From: Flavobacterium panacis
GTDB taxonomy: Bacteria; Bacteroidota; Bacteroidia; Flavobacteriales; Flavobacteriaceae
Direction of reading: 5' to 3'
DNA: 64,000 nt
NCBI RefSeq assembly: GCF_024649945.1
Contig: NZ_JANKMS010000016.1
Location: forward strand, 17,271 to 81,270
The notes under the pieces are model-generated. The model did no database searches. It had not been told where the DNA came from and saw only the letters and a program-made list of their open reading frames with translations. Positions 8,637 through 17,474 of the stretch are shown piece by piece. The position numbers and the translations under genes were made by a program. Within the stretch, counting starts at the first letter, position 1; the number at the start of each line of letters is the position of its first letter.

Positions 8637-10177
8637 TTACCTTGATTATTATTTGGTTTATTCTCCCAATCATCTGTTCTAAAAGGTGATGCTGGTAAGT
8701 TTTCTGCGTTGAATAAATTAGGCTCTGGAACCGCTTTCCATGCAAAACGTACTGCAACTGGTTCTTTTACCTGTTTGGAAGAAACTAAAATTGTTTTTCC
8801 TTTGATTTTTGCTGATGCAGGATAAAATACCTGATCTTTTCCTGCGATTTCAAATTCCTTTAAATCTTCTTTGCTCTTTTTAAATCCATTTGCTACATCA
8901 TCAAAAAATAATTCTATCGAATGCTTTTTAACTTCCATGTGATTGTAAGTCGGACCTGAATAAATCAAATTTTTATATCCGTAAGTTTTTGCTTTTGCAA
9001 ATAAAGCCAAACGATAACCAACCGTTTGTTTATCAATCGGATGGATATTTGTTGCGTTTCCAACATCTGTCGTTACCACCATACCTGAATTTGATATTGA
9101 TTTTGAAGCTATAAATTGTGCTTCTCTGATGTCTGGATTTTGTCCTTTATGTGGGGCAATCTGAACATAATAGAAAGGGAAATCCCCCTGATTCCAGTCG
9201 CTTCTCCAATTTTTTACCATGGCTGGAAAAAGACTTCTGTACAAAAATGCTTTTTCTGCATTGCTTTCGCCCTGATACCAGATCACACCTTTTATGGTAT
9301 AATTAATCAAAGGATGAAGCATGGCGTTGTAAAGAACATACGACGTTTTATTTTCTTCTTTTTTAGGCTTTTTAAGCTGACTTTTAAATGAAGAATCATT
9401 GTTGTTCGCAAGTCTTTCATTCTTTAAATCAGCATAATACTTTTCTAGTTTTTCCTGAAATATCTTTTCATTCTTTGCATCTTGTTCCAATATTGGAATA
9501 AAATCTGTGTTTTGCTCCAAAACAGACTGCGAAGTCCAGGCTTCAGCTTTTGTTCCTCCCCAAGAAGTTGAAATTAATCCGATTGGAACTTTTAAATTCT
9601 GGTATAAATCCCTACCAAAAAAATAAGCAACTGCCGAGAAAGTTTTGATTGTAGCTGGTGAACATTCTGCCCATTTTCCTGTTATATCATCGAGTGGTTT
9701 TTGGGAAGCTTTCGTTAATACTGTAAACAATCTTATAGATGGAAAATTGGCATTTTGGATTTCTTCTTCATAATTTTTAACACCTGTTTTCCAGGTTCCA
9801 TCTTCTTTTCCAACAGGAAAATACATATTAGACTGACCTGAACAAATCCAGACTTCCCCAATCAAAATGTTTTTTAAAATGATGTTATTTGAAGCTTTAA
9901 TTGTAATATTATAGGGCTTTTCGCTTCCATTTGGCGTTTCTACAGCAATTTTCCAGTTCCCATCAGGATTTGCCACTGTTTCAACAGGATTTTTTTGCCA
10001 TCCTAAAGAGATCATAATCTTTTCATTTGGAGCTGCCCATCCCCATAAATTCACTTTTGAATTCTGCTGTAAAACCATGTTATCTCCAACCAATGCTGGT
10101 AATTTCACCTGTGCATTGACTGTTAATTTTATTCCTAAAAAAATAAATAAAACAAAAAAAATATTTCTACAAATCAT
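8633..10177 (-). CDS. SGNH-type carbohydrate acetylesterase (sialate O-acetylesterase family)
   Basis: 514 residues with a signal peptide at 1-22 (ending VNAQ). The SGNH blocks are present: GEVWICSGQSNM (block I, nucleophile Ser), WGGTKAEAW, WYQGESNA (block III), and NIHPIDKQTVGYRLA with the Asp/His end of the triad. The family is usually named sialate O-acetylesterase, but in PULs its members deacetylate many glycans. Here removal of acetyl groups from rhamnogalacturonan or its side chains is the probable role (inference). It is the first gene of the minus-strand enzyme operon, with the shared operator/promoter about 30 nt upstream of its start. Confidence 0.87.
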   Translation of the reverse strand: MICRNIFFVLFIFLGIKLTVNAQVKLPALVGDNMVLQQNSKVNLWGWAAPNEKIMISLGWQKNPVETVANPDGNWKIAVETPNGSEKPYNITIKASNNIILKNILIGEVWICSGQSNMYFPVGKEDGTWKTGVKNYEEEIQNANFPSIRLFTVLTKASQKPLDDITGKWAECSPATIKTFSAVAYFFGRDLYQNLKVPIGLISTSWGGTKAEAWTSQSVLEQNTDFIPILEQDAKNEKIFQEKLEKYYADLKNERLANNNDSSFKSQLKKPKKEENKTSYVLYNAMLHPLINYTIKGVIWYQGESNAEKAFLYRSLFPAMVKNWRSDWNQGDFPFYYVQIAPHKGQNPDIREAQFIASKSISNSGMVVTTDVGNATNIHPIDKQTVGYRLALFAKAKTYGYKNLIYSGPTYNHMEVKKHSIELFFDDVANGFKKSKEDLKEFEIAGKDQVFYPASAKIKGKTILVSSKQVKEPVAVRFAWKAVPEPNLFNAENLPASPFRTDDWENKPNNNQGK

Positions 10178-10205
10178 TGATTCAATAATTTTAATCTTAA
10201 TTTCC

Positions 10206-10251
10206 TAAAGATAAAGCACTATAACGGTATCGGTATCCTGTTCTTTCCTGT
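10206..10251 (-). promoter_or_regulatory. Shared PUL operator plus -7 element (site A, enzyme operon)
   Basis: Read on the minus strand: acaggaaa, 2 bp, acaggata (10241-10234), exactly 20 bp, then TATCTTTA (10213-10206), a one-off match to TAnnTTTG. The start codon of the SGNH esterase lies 28 nt downstream. This is the most degenerate of five such sites. Confidence 0.75.
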
Positions 10252-10309
10252 AATTAAATTTTAGTAACGCTAAAACTCTAATTAGTTTAAGTCATTTGAT
10301 ACTTATAAA

Positions 10310-10335
10310 AAAACCGCCTCCTAAAAGACGGTTTT
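10310..10335 (-). terminator. Rho-independent terminator after the first SusCD pair
   Basis: Arms aaaaccgcct and agacggtttt with a 6-nt loop and one mismatch, flanked on the plus strand by an A run, so the minus-strand transcript ends in U residues. It separates the susCD unit from the following enzyme operon. Confidence 0.8.
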
Positions 10336-10394
10336 AGAAAAATTACTAATAATAAAATGGATTTATTAAATCCTGTTTACTCAACAATAGAATA

Positions 10395-12338
10395 TTAGTA
10401 TCCAGGATTCTGCATTTCCGTTTTCTGTTCAGCAGACAAAGGTTTTCCACTTGAATAAACTCCATCAAGGAAAGTCTGAGGAATTGGGCGTAAATTATGA
10501 TAATCCTGAATATTTGGCGATGCCTCGATATTATAGGCTCTCGCTCTTGCTATCAAAGTTTTAGTTCTGCTCAAATCCTGCCAACGATGAAACTCACCAC
10601 AAAGCTCTCTTGTACGCTCGTTTAAAACCAAACATAACATTCTATCATAATCTGATCCGTAACCTAATTTTGTAATTATCGCCATATCCTCAGCAGGAAG
10701 TGCAGAAACACTTGCTATTGTCAAGCTGGTAGCATTGGTTGTAACAGCAATATTGTTTGATTCGTAATATGAATTTTCAGGAATATAAGAAATTGGAATT
10801 CCTGCTTGTCCTCCAGTTGTCCATGCTGCAGATCCATCGACATATGCCGAACGATTCTCACTTGCTTTATAAGCGGCACGGGCACGAACAGTATTAATGT
10901 AAGGCAACGCATCGGCATAAGAAGCTGATCCTGCTTTTGCTAAACGTATTTTTCCTTCAGCAGCCATCAAATAAGTTTCTGCAGAACGAGCCAATATGAT
11001 ATCACGAGATCCTTTTATATTACTCAAATCAATTCTGTTTCCGTCCATATATTTGCTTAAAGATGGAAATCTTACATCGGCCATTAAACCTACTTTATCT
11101 GCTGCATAAGCCACATACACACTCGGAATTGTTTTTCCTGTTTTAGAATAAATAATGGCATCTGTATTTTTAGTTTTTGCAAATCGAGTATCGGAAGCAT
11201 TGTTTACGACATACATAATTCCTAAGTCACCATTTTTATAAATAGCTCCTGATGCATTATTGACAATACTTTTTGTCTGAAAACTTTTCCAAAAACGAGA
11301 ATCGTTTACATGATCAAAAACATCATACACAAAATAAGTAGGTGCCAAACGGCTAAAAGGTCTTCCCCCAGCAAGGTTACGTCTCATTTGTGGCAACTGG
11401 TCATAAGTAGAAAGGAAATACAAATGCTGCTGATTTCCACCTGTCGTCAAAGTACTATTGTTAAACTGCGCGGATAATATCAACTCTCCAAGTTTCTCAT
11501 TTGCTCCATCTGCAGTAGTATAATTCCATAAATTATCAAAATTTGGCGCCAGTGGATGATGCGAAATAACCTCATCAGATAAAGTTACTACTTGTTGTAA
11601 GTCAGCTGTTTTTGTTGCTGCATTCCAAGCATCATTAATTTCACTCGCACGAAACAAATAGGCTTTTGCCAAATAATGTGCTGCTGCATCTTTCGTGATT
11701 TTTGCAGGAGCTCCCGCATTAGAAAGTAAATTATAAGCTTGTGTAAAATCTGCAATCACCTGATTTAAAACTTCCTGTGGTGTTGCTCTTGTGAATTCTA
11801 ACTGAACTGTTGGACTTGTTTTCAGAGTTAAAGGTACAGCTCCGTACTGACTTACTAATTTCAAATAACTAAAAGCTCTTAAAAAATATCCTTCTCCCAA
11901 TGCTGTTTTCTTAATAGCGTCATTAGTTGACACAATACCAGTAGCAGCTTCGATAAGCTGATTTGCATTTCCTACTCCGATATATAAATTATCCCAATTG
12001 GTATTTGCCGCAACAGTATTCGCATTATTAACCGTTACAAAAGCTTTGAAACCTGAAGAATAGGAATTCCAAATCCAGTTTGAAGGGTCACCCCCAGCAT
12101 GGAATTCATCTGTCCCTGATTCTGAAACTGCCAGAGGTACTTCGCCTACAAATTCGGCTGCCAAAACCTGATAATTTGTTCCAATTGCCAAAGCCTGAAT
12201 TCCTGCTTCGGTTTTATAATAATCTTTATTATATGCTGTAGTCAGTTCTTCGTCAAGAAAATCTTTATTACATGAAGTGCTCAAAGTTAAAGCGGCAAGC
12301 AGCATCAAATTAATATATCTTTTTTTATAATTTTTCAT
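10395..12338 (-). CDS. SusD/RagB family glycan-binding lipoprotein, pair 1
   Basis: The start is placed at 12338 (MKNYKKRYIN), giving a lipoprotein signal peptide with the acceptor Cys in LSTSC. The 12 codons further upstream overlap the end of the susC gene and add nothing. The mature protein begins with the usual NKDFLDEE segment and has the tetratricopeptide-like SusD fold, with YFLRAFSYLKLVSQYG and a C-terminal ILARSAETYLMAAEGKIRL helix pair. SusD proteins cover the SusC barrel as a surface lid and capture oligosaccharides. It is a close paralogue of pair 3 (shared FDHVND and the terminal NPGY), not of pair 2. The gap to its susC is 22 nt. Confidence 0.93.
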   Translation of the reverse strand: MKNYKKRYINLMLLAALTLSTSCNKDFLDEELTTAYNKDYYKTEAGIQALAIGTNYQVLAAEFVGEVPLAVSESGTDEFHAGGDPSNWIWNSYSSGFKAFVTVNNANTVAANTNWDNLYIGVGNANQLIEAATGIVSTNDAIKKTALGEGYFLRAFSYLKLVSQYGAVPLTLKTSPTVQLEFTRATPQEVLNQVIADFTQAYNLLSNAGAPAKITKDAAAHYLAKAYLFRASEINDAWNAATKTADLQQVVTLSDEVISHHPLAPNFDNLWNYTTADGANEKLGELILSAQFNNSTLTTGGNQQHLYFLSTYDQLPQMRRNLAGGRPFSRLAPTYFVYDVFDHVNDSRFWKSFQTKSIVNNASGAIYKNGDLGIMYVVNNASDTRFAKTKNTDAIIYSKTGKTIPSVYVAYAADKVGLMADVRFPSLSKYMDGNRIDLSNIKGSRDIILARSAETYLMAAEGKIRLAKAGSASYADALPYINTVRARAAYKASENRSAYVDGSAAWTTGGQAGIPISYIPENSYYESNNIAVTTNATSLTIASVSALPAEDMAIITKLGYGSDYDRMLCLVLNERTRELCGEFHRWQDLSRTKTLIARARAYNIEASPNIQDYHNLRPIPQTFLDGVYSSGKPLSAEQKTEMQNPGY

Positions 12339-12360
12339 AATGTTGTCTTTTTGAATTATT

Positions 12361-15300
12361 TTAAAATTCGACATTCAGTCCTAAAGTCATACCACGGTTT
12401 GACGCAGTTGTTTGCGTGTCCAAATCAGTCCATTTCACTTTAGTAAAAATCATCCCTAAATTATTAGCCTGGCAGTACAATCTTAGTTTTGCAAGACCTA
12501 ATTTTTCTACAAATTCCTTATCAAAACGATACCCAAGAGAAATGTTTCTTATTTTTAAGAATGAACCATTTCTATAACCTAATACTGGGAAATAAGGATC
12601 TCCAGTTCCAGCAGAATAAATTGGTTTCTGATATTCTGCATTTGTATTATTATCTGTATAATAATTGATTTGTCTCTGACTTCCCTTTGCTCCTTCATTC
12701 TCACCTAAAGTATCATATAAATATCCCATACGACCATAAACAAAAATTGAAAAATCTAAATTTTTGTATGTCAAAGTATTAGTCATCCCGACGATATATT
12801 TAGGATCTTTAGAACCAATAATAACACGGTCATTATTAGCATCAATTTTATAATCACCATTTTGATCAACTGGTCTTGCATTACCAAAAGAGAAAATATT
12901 TGAACCAGCAGCAGCATTAAACTTCGCCATTTCATCAGCATCTTCGGGTTTCCATATTCCATTTGATGCGAAACCATAAATTACATTTTGCGAATCCCCA
13001 ATAAACAAATTGTTATTGATGTCATCAAATTTTCCATTTTGAAGTGATACAATTTTGTTCTGCTGATATGAAGCACTAAGATTAGTTGACCATTCAAAAT
13101 CTTTAACTGCAACGTTTATTGTATTCAAAGTTAACTCAACACCTTTACCTTCAGTTTCTCCCACGTTTCTGTAAGTATCTTTAACCCCGCCAGGCGTTGG
13201 AACACTTGTTTTTAGTAATAAGTCTGTTGTTTTACTTGTGAAATAATCCAAAGCTCCTGAAATTCTGTTACTGAATACTGAGAAATCTATACCATAGTTG
13301 AACTGTGCTGTTTTTTCCCAACCTAAATCAACATTCCCTAAAGAAGTGTTATTTACCACACCAGATCCAGTTGGATATACAATACCAATCAACGGTGGCT
13401 GAGTAGCATATGCTGGAACGGCTGCATTACCAGTAACACCATAACCAACTCTAATTTTTAATTGGTTTAACCAGCTTACATTTTCAAGGAATTTTTCTTT
13501 ATTAATTACCCATGCTGCAGATGCACTCGGAAAAAACGCCCATCTATTATCTGCAGCTAATTGTGAAGCTCCGTCATAACGACCAGAAGCCGTCAGCAAA
13601 TATTTATCAGTATAACCATAACTTATTCTTCCCATATAAGACAATAAGCCAGTATCTACTAATCCTGAAGAATATCCTGCAAGAGTAACGTTTGCTGGAT
13701 TTAAAGCATTCCATTTGTTTGCTGGATTCTTAATATCATTAGCAGACATAGCACTATTCTCATTATGATATTCTGTCTGGCTCATTAACAATGTTCCGCC
13801 AATACTATGGTTTCCAAAAGTTTTGTTATACAAAAGCAAGTTATCTAGCGTATATGAAATGGTTTTTTCATTTGCCAAAGAAGCAAAACTTGTTCCTGAA
13901 CGAATTGCCGATTTACCATCTAAATAAACCCCGTCACGGTAAGAAGTAAGATCTGGTCCGAAATTGATACGGTATTTTAATCCGTCTAATTTAGAAGAAA
14001 TTGCTCCTAAGTCAAACTGAGCATACAAACTACCAAAAGCACGAAGTGTTACACGTTGATCTTGAGATAATTTATATTCATCAACAGGAGTTCTAATCGT
14101 AGAGTCTCCTCCTGGATTGTCAATTCTGTTTCCATTGGCATCGTAAGGAACGGCATAAGGAAGATTTGTTCTCGCTGTTGCATAAATTCCAGTTGAACTA
14201 GTTACAGCAGTTCTTCCTACATTAGACTGTCCGTATTCATTTATACCATAACTTGTATTAAGACTTACACCCATTGAAAACCATTTGGTCGGTGTAATAT
14301 CAACATTTGCAGTACCACTGTAACGCACATAACTTTGTCCGAACAGGGTTCCGGTATTATTTAAATATCCAAAGGAACCATACCCTTTCATTTTTTCAGT
14401 TCCACCACTAACTGCAATGGTATGCTGTTGTGTATTACCTGTTCTGGTTACAAATTTACTCCAGTCTGTAGTAGCCACTTTAGATCCATCCCAAGTTGTA
14501 GTAAGATTTCCATTGGCATCTCTCCATCCCTTTTCGACATTTGCCCATGCTGCTGGATCGGCAGAAGCCAAAAAGATCAGTCGGTCATTTTCAATATTTG
14601 GAGCATCACCCTTTGGAAAAGCGGATGGATTAGAGTAATATCTTCCCCAACGACGAAATTCAATATATTCACCAGCAGTCATCATTGGAGCATTTTCATG
14701 AATGGTTTCCGTCATTAACGAAGTGTCGTAATTCAATGTAAATTTTCCATTTTTACCTTTTTTCGTCGTTACAATAATAACTCCGTTTGCACCACGAGAA
14801 CCATAAATCGCTGTTGCTGATGCATCTTTTAAAACGTCAATTGTTTCGATATCTGTTGGATTTAAAAAGTCTATACCTCCTGAATTAGGATCTACACTAA
14901 TTTTTCCAGTTGAAGCATCAGTTACCAACCTTGAATTTAAAGGAATACCATCTACAACGTAAAGAGGTGCGTTTGATGCCGAAATAGATCGAGCGCCACG
15001 AATGGTAATAGCTCCAACTGTTCCCGGACGTTCTGTAGATGCTACATCTACACCGGCAGCTTTACCCTGCATGGCCTGAACCGCATTCACAACCGGTCTT
15101 GAAGCAATATCTTCAGCATTCACACTTACAATCGATCCAGTAAGATCCTTTTTCTTTTTTACACCGTAACCTACTACGACTACCTCCTCCAGAGAATTGT
15201 CATCTTCTTTCAGTACGACATTGTAAACAGATGCCTGTCCTACAGGAATTTCTTGTTTTTTAAAACCGATAAAACTGTAAGTAAGAACATCTCCTGAAGC

Positions 15301-15498
15301 CGCATTGATGGTGTAACTTCCGTCCAGATCTGTGCTTACACCATTCTGACTTCCTTTAATGAGTACATTAACTCCCGGAATCGGTAATCCGGTAGCGTCT
15401 TTAACAGTACCTTTCACTACTTTGTTCTGCGCATAGCCGGTTGCATGAAATAATACAAGCATGCCTATTAGCAGCAGCACATTCAAATTGTTTTTCAT
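12361..15498 (-). CDS. SusC/RagA family TonB-dependent transporter, pair 1
   Basis: 1045 residues, signal peptide at 1-23 (ending GYAQ). A carboxypeptidase-like regulatory domain (about 27-105) is followed by the plug, with EEVVVVGYG as the TonB-box region, GKAAGVDV, RGARSISASNAPLYVVDGIPL, and the family hallmark LKDASATAIYGSRGANGVIIVTTKKG. The C-terminal beta-barrel ends in NVEF. It imports oligosaccharides across the outer membrane with its SusD lid. The plug is close to that of pair 3 (both have ERPG after the VD motif), so pairs 1 and 3 probably arose by duplication. There is no STN domain, consistent with control by the upstream operator rather than by anti-sigma signalling. Confidence 0.95.
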   Translation of the reverse strand: MKNNLNVLLLIGMLVLFHATGYAQNKVVKGTVKDATGLPIPGVNVLIKGSQNGVSTDLDGSYTINAASGDVLTYSFIGFKKQEIPVGQASVYNVVLKEDDNSLEEVVVVGYGVKKKKDLTGSIVSVNAEDIASRPVVNAVQAMQGKAAGVDVASTERPGTVGAITIRGARSISASNAPLYVVDGIPLNSRLVTDASTGKISVDPNSGGIDFLNPTDIETIDVLKDASATAIYGSRGANGVIIVTTKKGKNGKFTLNYDTSLMTETIHENAPMMTAGEYIEFRRWGRYYSNPSAFPKGDAPNIENDRLIFLASADPAAWANVEKGWRDANGNLTTTWDGSKVATTDWSKFVTRTGNTQQHTIAVSGGTEKMKGYGSFGYLNNTGTLFGQSYVRYSGTANVDITPTKWFSMGVSLNTSYGINEYGQSNVGRTAVTSSTGIYATARTNLPYAVPYDANGNRIDNPGGDSTIRTPVDEYKLSQDQRVTLRAFGSLYAQFDLGAISSKLDGLKYRINFGPDLTSYRDGVYLDGKSAIRSGTSFASLANEKTISYTLDNLLLYNKTFGNHSIGGTLLMSQTEYHNENSAMSANDIKNPANKWNALNPANVTLAGYSSGLVDTGLLSYMGRISYGYTDKYLLTASGRYDGASQLAADNRWAFFPSASAAWVINKEKFLENVSWLNQLKIRVGYGVTGNAAVPAYATQPPLIGIVYPTGSGVVNNTSLGNVDLGWEKTAQFNYGIDFSVFSNRISGALDYFTSKTTDLLLKTSVPTPGGVKDTYRNVGETEGKGVELTLNTINVAVKDFEWSTNLSASYQQNKIVSLQNGKFDDINNNLFIGDSQNVIYGFASNGIWKPEDADEMAKFNAAAGSNIFSFGNARPVDQNGDYKIDANNDRVIIGSKDPKYIVGMTNTLTYKNLDFSIFVYGRMGYLYDTLGENEGAKGSQRQINYYTDNNTNAEYQKPIYSAGTGDPYFPVLGYRNGSFLKIRNISLGYRFDKEFVEKLGLAKLRLYCQANNLGMIFTKVKWTDLDTQTTASNRGMTLGLNVEF

Positions 15499-15530
15499 AA
15501 AAGTTAAATTTGGTTAAATAATTAGTTAAT

Positions 15531-15576
15531 CAAATTTATTTAGAAGTAAATTTCGTAGTGTCCTGTAGTATCCTGT
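15531..15576 (-). promoter_or_regulatory. Shared PUL operator plus -7 element (site B, susC pair 1)
   Basis: Minus strand: acaggata (15576-15569), 2 bp, acaggaca (15566-15559), 20 bp, TAAATTTG (15538-15531), a perfect TAnnTTTG. The susC start codon is 32 nt downstream. The leader between them resembles those of sites C and D. Confidence 0.85.
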
Positions 15577-15867
15577 GAAACCCACCTGCTACCACCTTAA
15601 TTTACAGTGTGTTAAATACGCTTATTAAGTTTTTTTTAACAGTAAAATCCTGCCAAGCCTTGATTTTAAAGGAAGGAACAAAAAAATATCAAAAACAAAC
15701 CAAACAAAGACATAAACATAAATAGTCGCAATTTTTATCAAAAATTTTTAAACATAAACAAATTAACACGTAAAATAAGTGTGATTTCTATATTCAAAAA
15801 AACTATTTTTCAGAAATCTGTTATTTTATCAGTATACAAACTCATTTCTGATGATTAAATCCAAAAA
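15577..15867. other. AT-rich spacer between SusCD units 1 and 2, paralogous to the 20.7-21.0 kb spacer
   Basis: No gene is seen. Blocks such as gattttaaaggaagga (about 15662) and atttttatcaaaaatttttaaa (about 15732) have near matches in the same order at about 20783 and 20853. The two spacers therefore seem to descend from one sequence. Confidence 0.6.
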
Positions 15868-15893
15868 AAAATCGTCTCAAATGAGACGATTTT
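15868..15893 (-). terminator. Rho-independent terminator after SusD of pair 2
   Basis: Perfect 12-bp arms aaaatcgtctca/tgagacgatttt around a 2-nt loop, with an A run on the plus-strand left side, giving a U tail on the minus transcript. Nearly identical in stem and flank to the terminator after pair 3. Confidence 0.88.
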
Positions 15894-15932
15894 CTTCTTC
15901 AAAAACAAAAAATAATGTTGGGGCAAAATTTA

Positions 15933-17468
15933 TTAATCGTAACCAAGATTCTGATCATATAATCCAGGAACCGCAAGCAGTTCTGATAATGGAATTGGAT
16001 ATAACAATGAATTATTATCAATAGTTCTGATTTTGTTTTCAGTATCTTCTGCAGCTTTCCAAGCGTTCATAATTGTTACCGCTTTACCTGATCTTATTAA
16101 ATCAAACCATCTTGTTCCTTCTGCAAAAAACTCTTTTCTTCTTTCTTCAAATAATTGATCTAATGTAATATTAGAAGCATTTGCCGTAATTCCTGCTCTG
16201 GTTCTTACTTTGTTTACAATATCATCTACTTCTGCTTGAGAACCTCCGCCACCATGAAGCGTGCATTCAGCCATTAACATCAATACATCTGTGTAACGTG
16301 TAATCATAAAATCGACACCCCAGTCTTCACGACCGTTTCCGTATCTTGTTGCATCTATGTATTTTTTAAAAACCGGAAGAGTATAACTACCTTTATAAGT
16401 TCCAGAAGCCACAGTATAACTTGTCGCAATACCGAAAATTTTTCTTTTATCTGTTGCAGCAAACAAACTCATAAATCCGTTTGAAATTGGTCTTGACTCT
16501 AAAGCTCCCTGCGCTGACAAGTTTAAAGAAGCAAAATAAGGCTCGTAACCCAATTCTACCATAAAGTTACCTCCTACGGGAGTTGAAATATTTTGAGTAT
16601 ACGGAATTACCAATACATTTTCTTTATTAGCATTTCCTTCTGTTTTAAAAATAGGATCGTACTCTGCTCCAAAAGTATATAAACCACTTAATTTAATGTC
16701 GTTTAATTCTTTGTATGCTTTATCCCATTCATTTAATCCTAATGTGGCGCCATCAATTCCGTAAGTCGGACTTGAACGTGTCATGTAAACCAATCCTAGT
16801 AATGCTTTTGCACCATATTTAGTAACACGTCCAAAATTTGCAGTATCATAAGATGGAGCAAGATCTGGAATCGCCTGTTCTAAATCTGAAATAATTAATT
16901 TATAAACATCTGCAACAGCTGTTCTTGGAATTTTTGCTGCTTCCTGAGCTGTCAAAGTTTTATCAATTAAAGGAACACGACCAAACCATCTTACTAAATC
17001 AAAATAACAAAACGCTCTTAAAAAACGAGCTTCTGCAGCCATTGAAGTTTTATCAGCTGGATTGGTGAAAATCGCATCTCCTTTTTCAGCAATTTTTTCC
17101 AATAACTGATTGGCTTTATAAATCGCATTGTAATTAGTTAAATAAGCTTCTTTTACATACGTATTAGAACTAATCGAAGTGTAAAAACTGTTGATTCCTT
17201 CCCAATCTCTTGAAGCCTGTGTTGTCGCCATCAAGTTATCCGATCTGGTTTCGCTTAAGTTCATTAATCGGTTTGCATAACCGTAAACAGAAGTTCCGTG
17301 AAAAGCTATAGAATAAGTAGCATTTCTGGCCTGTACAAAATCGCCTGGAGTTGCATAAAAGTTTTCGATTGTTCCCTGAGACAAAGGCAACTGTGTCAGC
17401 TCCTCTGTACAAGATGACTGTGCAAATAACAATAAAGCACTTGCTGCTATGAAGATATATTTTTTCAT
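15933..17468 (-). CDS. SusD/RagB family glycan-binding lipoprotein, pair 2
   Basis: 511 residues. Lipoprotein signal MKKYIFIAASALLLFAQSSC with the acceptor Cys at residue 20. SusD-family segments include EARFLRAFCYFDLVRWFGRVPLID and the C-terminal FFAEGTRWFDLIRSG. It is more than 130 residues shorter than the SusD proteins of pairs 1 and 3 and lacks their FDHVND segment, so it belongs to a different SusD subgroup and probably binds a different fragment of the polymer (inference). It lies 6 nt after its susC gene. Confidence 0.94.
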   Translation of the reverse strand: MKKYIFIAASALLLFAQSSCTEELTQLPLSQGTIENFYATPGDFVQARNATYSIAFHGTSVYGYANRLMNLSETRSDNLMATTQASRDWEGINSFYTSISSNTYVKEAYLTNYNAIYKANQLLEKIAEKGDAIFTNPADKTSMAAEARFLRAFCYFDLVRWFGRVPLIDKTLTAQEAAKIPRTAVADVYKLIISDLEQAIPDLAPSYDTANFGRVTKYGAKALLGLVYMTRSSPTYGIDGATLGLNEWDKAYKELNDIKLSGLYTFGAEYDPIFKTEGNANKENVLVIPYTQNISTPVGGNFMVELGYEPYFASLNLSAQGALESRPISNGFMSLFAATDKRKIFGIATSYTVASGTYKGSYTLPVFKKYIDATRYGNGREDWGVDFMITRYTDVLMLMAECTLHGGGGSQAEVDDIVNKVRTRAGITANASNITLDQLFEERRKEFFAEGTRWFDLIRSGKAVTIMNAWKAAEDTENKIRTIDNNSLLYPIPLSELLAVPGLYDQNLGYD

Positions 17469-17474
17469 TTTTCT

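Noticed and set aside
8584..8757. 58-codon N-terminal extension of the GH43-like gene
   Set aside because: It overlaps the SGNH esterase coding end, reads through a 9-bp tandem repeat, and precedes a complete signal peptide beginning at 8583.
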